A DNA stretch of 64,000 bases, taken from positions 340,587-404,586 of the forward strand of contig NZ_VWNA01000002.1 of the NCBI RefSeq assembly GCF_009600605.1. Reading direction: 5' to 3'. This stretch comes from Segnochrobactrum spirostomi. GTDB lineage: Bacteria > Pseudomonadota > Alphaproteobacteria > Rhizobiales > Segnochrobactraceae. Made by a program: the position numbers and the translations under genes. The notes beneath the pieces are model-generated. The model did not search any database, was not told where the DNA came from, and worked only from the letters and a program-made list of their open reading frames with translations. Of this stretch, positions 61,431-64,000 are shown piece by piece; the first letter of the stretch is position 1, and each line of letters begins with the position of its first letter.

Positions 61431-62987
61431 ATGTCGGATTTGCTGAAGTCGCGGATCTCGCGGCGTGCGTTGCTCGCGGGGGCTGCCGTGCTCGGCGGCG
61501 CCGGAACGCTGTCCCTGCCGACCTTCGCGCTCGCCGCGGGCACCAAGACGCTGCGGATCGCGTCCGGCGAGGGTGACGGCGTGAAGGGCACGCTCGACCC
61601 GGCCTTCGGCAAGAACGACCCGGATTCGGCGCGCATCAGCTTGGTGTTCGAGCGTCTCGTCGCGGTCGACGAAAGCTTTGTGCCGGTTCCGCAGCTCGCC
61701 ACCGAATGGTCGTCCGATGCCGAGGCGAAGGTCTGGACGTTCAAGCTCCGCGAGGGCGTCGTCTTCCACGACGGCACGCCGTTCACCGCCAAGGACGTCG
61801 TCTTCTCCTATCAGCGTCTCCTCGATCCGAAACTCGGCTCGCCGGCGACCGCCATCCTCACCCCGGTCGATCCGGCGGGCATCGTGGCGGTCGACGACCA
61901 CACGGTCGCCTTCCATCTCAAGGAGACGGTCGTCGAATTCCCGCTCCTGATCGCGAACCGCTTCACCTACATCGTCCGGGCGGGGCAGACGCCGGAGCAG
62001 TTGCGCACCGCGGGCATCGGCACCGGCGCGTTCAAGGTCGAACACTACGTGCCGGGCGAAGAGCCGAGCGTCTATCTCAAGAACGATAAATATTGGCGGC
62101 CGGGCCGACCCGGCGTCGACCGGGTGGAACTGCGCTCGATTCCCGAAGAATCCGCCCGTGTCGCCGCGTTGCTCGCCAACCAGATCGATCTCACCTGGGA
62201 TCTGCCGCTGCGGTCCGCCGAGAAGCTCAAGACCAATCCGGCGGTCAAGATCATCAGTTCGCGGACTCCGTTCTGGTACGGTCTCGCCTTCTGGGCCGAC
62301 ACGCCGCCGTTCGACGATGTCCGCGTCCGGCAGGCGCTGAAGCTCGTAACGGACCGAGAACAGCTCCTGAAGGCGGTGCTTGCCGGCCACGGCTCGGTGG
62401 CGAACGACACGCCGGTCGCGCCGTGGCTCAAGTACGGCATCAAGGAGCCGGCGAAGGCGCCCGACATCGAGAAGGCCAAGGCGCTGCTGGCGGAAGCCGG
62501 ACACAAGGACGGCCTCGATCTCGAGCTTTACACCTCGGAGGCGACCTCCGGCCTCGTGGAACTCGCCACCGTCTACAAGGCGCAGGCGGAGAAGGCCGGC
62601 ATTCGCATCAAGATCATCAAGGCGCCCGCCGACGATTATTGGGCGAACATCTGGCTGAAGAAGCCGTTCATCGCGACCGCATGGTCCGGCCGCGCCGCGG
62701 ACGAGGCGCTGTCCCTGCCCTTCCTCTCGACCGGCGACTGGAACGAAGGGCATTGGCGCAGCAAGGAATTCGACAACGACCTGTTCGAAGCCCGCAAGGC
62801 GGCCGACGAGACGAAGCGGGCCGAGCTTTATCTCAAGGCCCAGCGCCTGCTGCAGAGCGACAGCGGGACGATTATCGCCCTCTACGCCGACGCCGTCGGG
62901 GCGACGCGGGCCGACATCACCGGCTGGAGTCTCCACCCGCAGAAGATCTCCCAGGACTTCTCGGGAGTGACCTTTGTCGGGAGCTGA
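61431..62987 (+). CDS. Dpp/Opp-family ABC transporter substrate-binding protein (Tat signal)
   Basis: 518 residues from the ATG at 61431 with GGAGA upstream. The N-terminus carries SRRALLAGAAVLGG, a twin-arginine-like signal, with cleavage near ALAAG. The family 5 extracellular domain is shown by LVFERLVAVDESFVPVPQLA, EWSSDAEAKVWTFKLREGV, FHDGTPFTAKDVVFSYQRL and the later DVRVRQALKLVTDRE. The ligand could be a peptide, a sugar or a metal chelate. A single binding protein starts the operon, followed by permeases. Confidence 0.9.
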   Translation: MSDLLKSRISRRALLAGAAVLGGAGTLSLPTFALAAGTKTLRIASGEGDGVKGTLDPAFGKNDPDSARISLVFERLVAVDESFVPVPQLATEWSSDAEAKVWTFKLREGVVFHDGTPFTAKDVVFSYQRLLDPKLGSPATAILTPVDPAGIVAVDDHTVAFHLKETVVEFPLLIANRFTYIVRAGQTPEQLRTAGIGTGAFKVEHYVPGEEPSVYLKNDKYWRPGRPGVDRVELRSIPEESARVAALLANQIDLTWDLPLRSAEKLKTNPAVKIISSRTPFWYGLAFWADTPPFDDVRVRQALKLVTDREQLLKAVLAGHGSVANDTPVAPWLKYGIKEPAKAPDIEKAKALLAEAGHKDGLDLELYTSEATSGLVELATVYKAQAEKAGIRIKIIKAPADDYWANIWLKKPFIATAWSGRAADEALSLPFLSTGDWNEGHWRSKEFDNDLFEARKAADETKRAELYLKAQRLLQSDSGTIIALYADAVGATRADITGWSLHPQKISQDFSGVTFVGS

Positions 62988-63981
62988 TCTCGCGGCGGCG
63001 CAGCCGCGGCTCCGGTTGATGCCGGGGCCGCTGCCGCGCCTGATCTTGCGCCGCCTCGCGCTGTCCGTGATTTCGCTGTTCGCGGTCGCGACCATCGTGT
63101 TCTGGGTGATCGCGCTGCTGCCCGGCGACGCGGCGGAGCGCATCCTGGGGCGCGATGCGACGCCGGCCGCGCTCGCGGCGCTGCGGGCCCAGCTTCACCT
63201 CGCCGACCCGCTGTTGGTGCGCTATCTCGCCTGGCTGCGCGGCATGCTCGCGGGCGACTTCGGAATGTCGATGGCGGCGAGCCGGCCGGTGCTGCCCTAC
63301 GTTCTGACCCATCTCCAGAACACGCTGCTCCTCGCCGGGATCGCGCTCGCGGTCCATATTCCGCTCAGCATCGGGCTCGGCCTTGCCGGGGCGGCGGCCC
63401 GGCGTGACGGCCCGCTCGACACCGGGCTTTCGGTCGCCGTGCTGATCGGCATGTCGGTGCCGGAATTCGTCGTCGGCATCGCCCTCGTCGCGTGGCTCGC
63501 GACGGCTTGGTCTCTGTTTCCGCCGCTCGCGCTGATCGACCAGGCCCACACCGTGGGCGACTTCCTCTATCTCACCGCGCTGCCTGTCATCACGCTGAAC
63601 TTCGCGATGACGGCCTACGTCGTGCGCCAGACCCGCGCCTCGATGGTCGAAGTGTTGCGGTCGGATCACGTACGGGCGGCCACTTTGCGGGGGCTGTCGC
63701 CGTTGCGCGTGCTGGTGTTCCACGCCCTGCCCGGTGCGCTGCCGCCGGCGATCAATGCGGTCGCGCTCAATGCCGCTTGGCTCGTGGGCGGCATCGTCGT
63801 GGTCGAGACCGTCTTCAACTATCCGGGCCTCGGCCGCTTGCTCGTCGAATCGATCGGCTTCCACGACGTGCCGATGATCCAGGGGGCCGCCATCGCGCTG
63901 TCGGGGGCCTACATCGCGGTCAATCTCGTCGCGGACATCGTGACGTTGCTCCTCAACCCCAAGCTCCGGACGGCGGCATGA
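62974..63981 (+). CDS. Dpp/Opp-family ABC transporter permease (DppB-like)
   Basis: 335 residues from a TTG at 62974 with GGAG (62964-62967) as ribosome site, overlapping the binding-protein gene by 14 bp; an ATG at 63019 would give a 320-residue form. The first helix is LALSVISLFAVATIVFWVIALLPGDAAE, with the DppB-type P-G-D motif. The binding-protein-dependent loop (VLRSDHVRAATLRGLSPLRV) is typical. Six membrane segments. Its stop overlaps the next start. Confidence 0.9.
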   Translation: MSGADLAAAQPRLRLMPGPLPRLILRRLALSVISLFAVATIVFWVIALLPGDAAERILGRDATPAALAALRAQLHLADPLLVRYLAWLRGMLAGDFGMSMAASRPVLPYVLTHLQNTLLLAGIALAVHIPLSIGLGLAGAAARRDGPLDTGLSVAVLIGMSVPEFVVGIALVAWLATAWSLFPPLALIDQAHTVGDFLYLTALPVITLNFAMTAYVVRQTRASMVEVLRSDHVRAATLRGLSPLRVLVFHALPGALPPAINAVALNAAWLVGGIVVVETVFNYPGLGRLLVESIGFHDVPMIQGAAIALSGAYIAVNLVADIVTLLLNPKLRTAA

Positions 63982-64000
63982 TCGCGAAGGGATCTCTCTC
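63978..64000 (+). CDS. Start of next gene, probably the partner permease (DppC-like), cut by window edge
   Basis: An ATG overlapping the DppB-like stop opens a frame (M-I-A-K-G-S-L) that runs off the window. Gene order in Dpp operons makes a DppC-type permease the likely product. Seven codons are too few to confirm it. Confidence 0.4.

Overview
The window is GC-rich, densely coded bacterial DNA with strong G/C bias at third codon positions. Many genes overlap as ATGA or GTGA. Solute-binding proteins, an E. coli-order mhp operon, ROK/LacI/IclR/GntR regulators and repeated Gfo/Idh/MocA plus TIM-barrel pairs suggest a chromosomal catabolic region of an alphaproteobacterium, probably Hyphomicrobiales (Rhizobiales). 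That placement is inferred from gene content only. I see no rRNA, tRNA, CRISPR array, insertion sequence or phage gene.

Layout: (1) 3-7717, plus strand: the 3' end of a GntR/FCD regulator, a polyamine-type ABC importer (two permeases, binding protein, ATPase), then an RraA-like protein, a ThDP-dependent decarboxylase-like enzyme and a creatininase-like hydrolase. (2) 7758-13831, minus: a ribose-type sugar ABC importer with a TIM-barrel isomerase/epimerase and a Gfo/Idh/MocA dehydrogenase, facing a LacI-family regulator (14014-15036) across two 14-bp operators. (3) 15065-22170, minus: a BMP/nucleoside-type ABC importer flanked by an isochorismatase-like hydrolase, a VOC protein and a 2-oxoglutarate/Fe(II) dioxygenase, preceded by a sigma-54-type promoter. 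(4) 22449-34528: PfkB kinase and Gfo/Idh/MocA oxidoreductase (minus), IolE-like protein and ROK regulator (plus), a second polyamine-type ABC importer (minus) and a GH38 alpha-mannosidase (plus), perhaps one mannoside-utilisation locus.

(5) 34548-43400: a 3-(3-hydroxyphenyl)propionate meta-cleavage locus: mhpR divergent from mhpB, a two-component monooxygenase pair in place of mhpA, then mhpC, D, F, E and T. A near copy of the E. coli MhpR operator lies between mhpR and mhpB. As given, mhpB carries two single-base frameshifts. (6) 43516-51332: a NarL-type response regulator and kinase, then a MoxR-DUF58-VWA-VWA-TPR-BatD-like operon. (7) 51377-53107, minus: an SDR and a mercaptopyruvate-type sulfurtransferase. 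(8) 53415-61124, plus: a second ribose-type ABC importer translationally coupled to a D-apionate-lactonase-like protein and a Gfo/Idh/MocA dehydrogenase, then an aldo/keto reductase, probably a branched-pentose (apiose-like) oxidation module. (9) 61431-64000: the start of a Dpp-type ABC importer.

The common theme is uptake by six ABC systems and one MFS carrier, followed by oxidation, isomerisation or hydrolysis of sugars, aromatic acids and probably nitrogenous compounds. Each unit has its own local regulator or operator.
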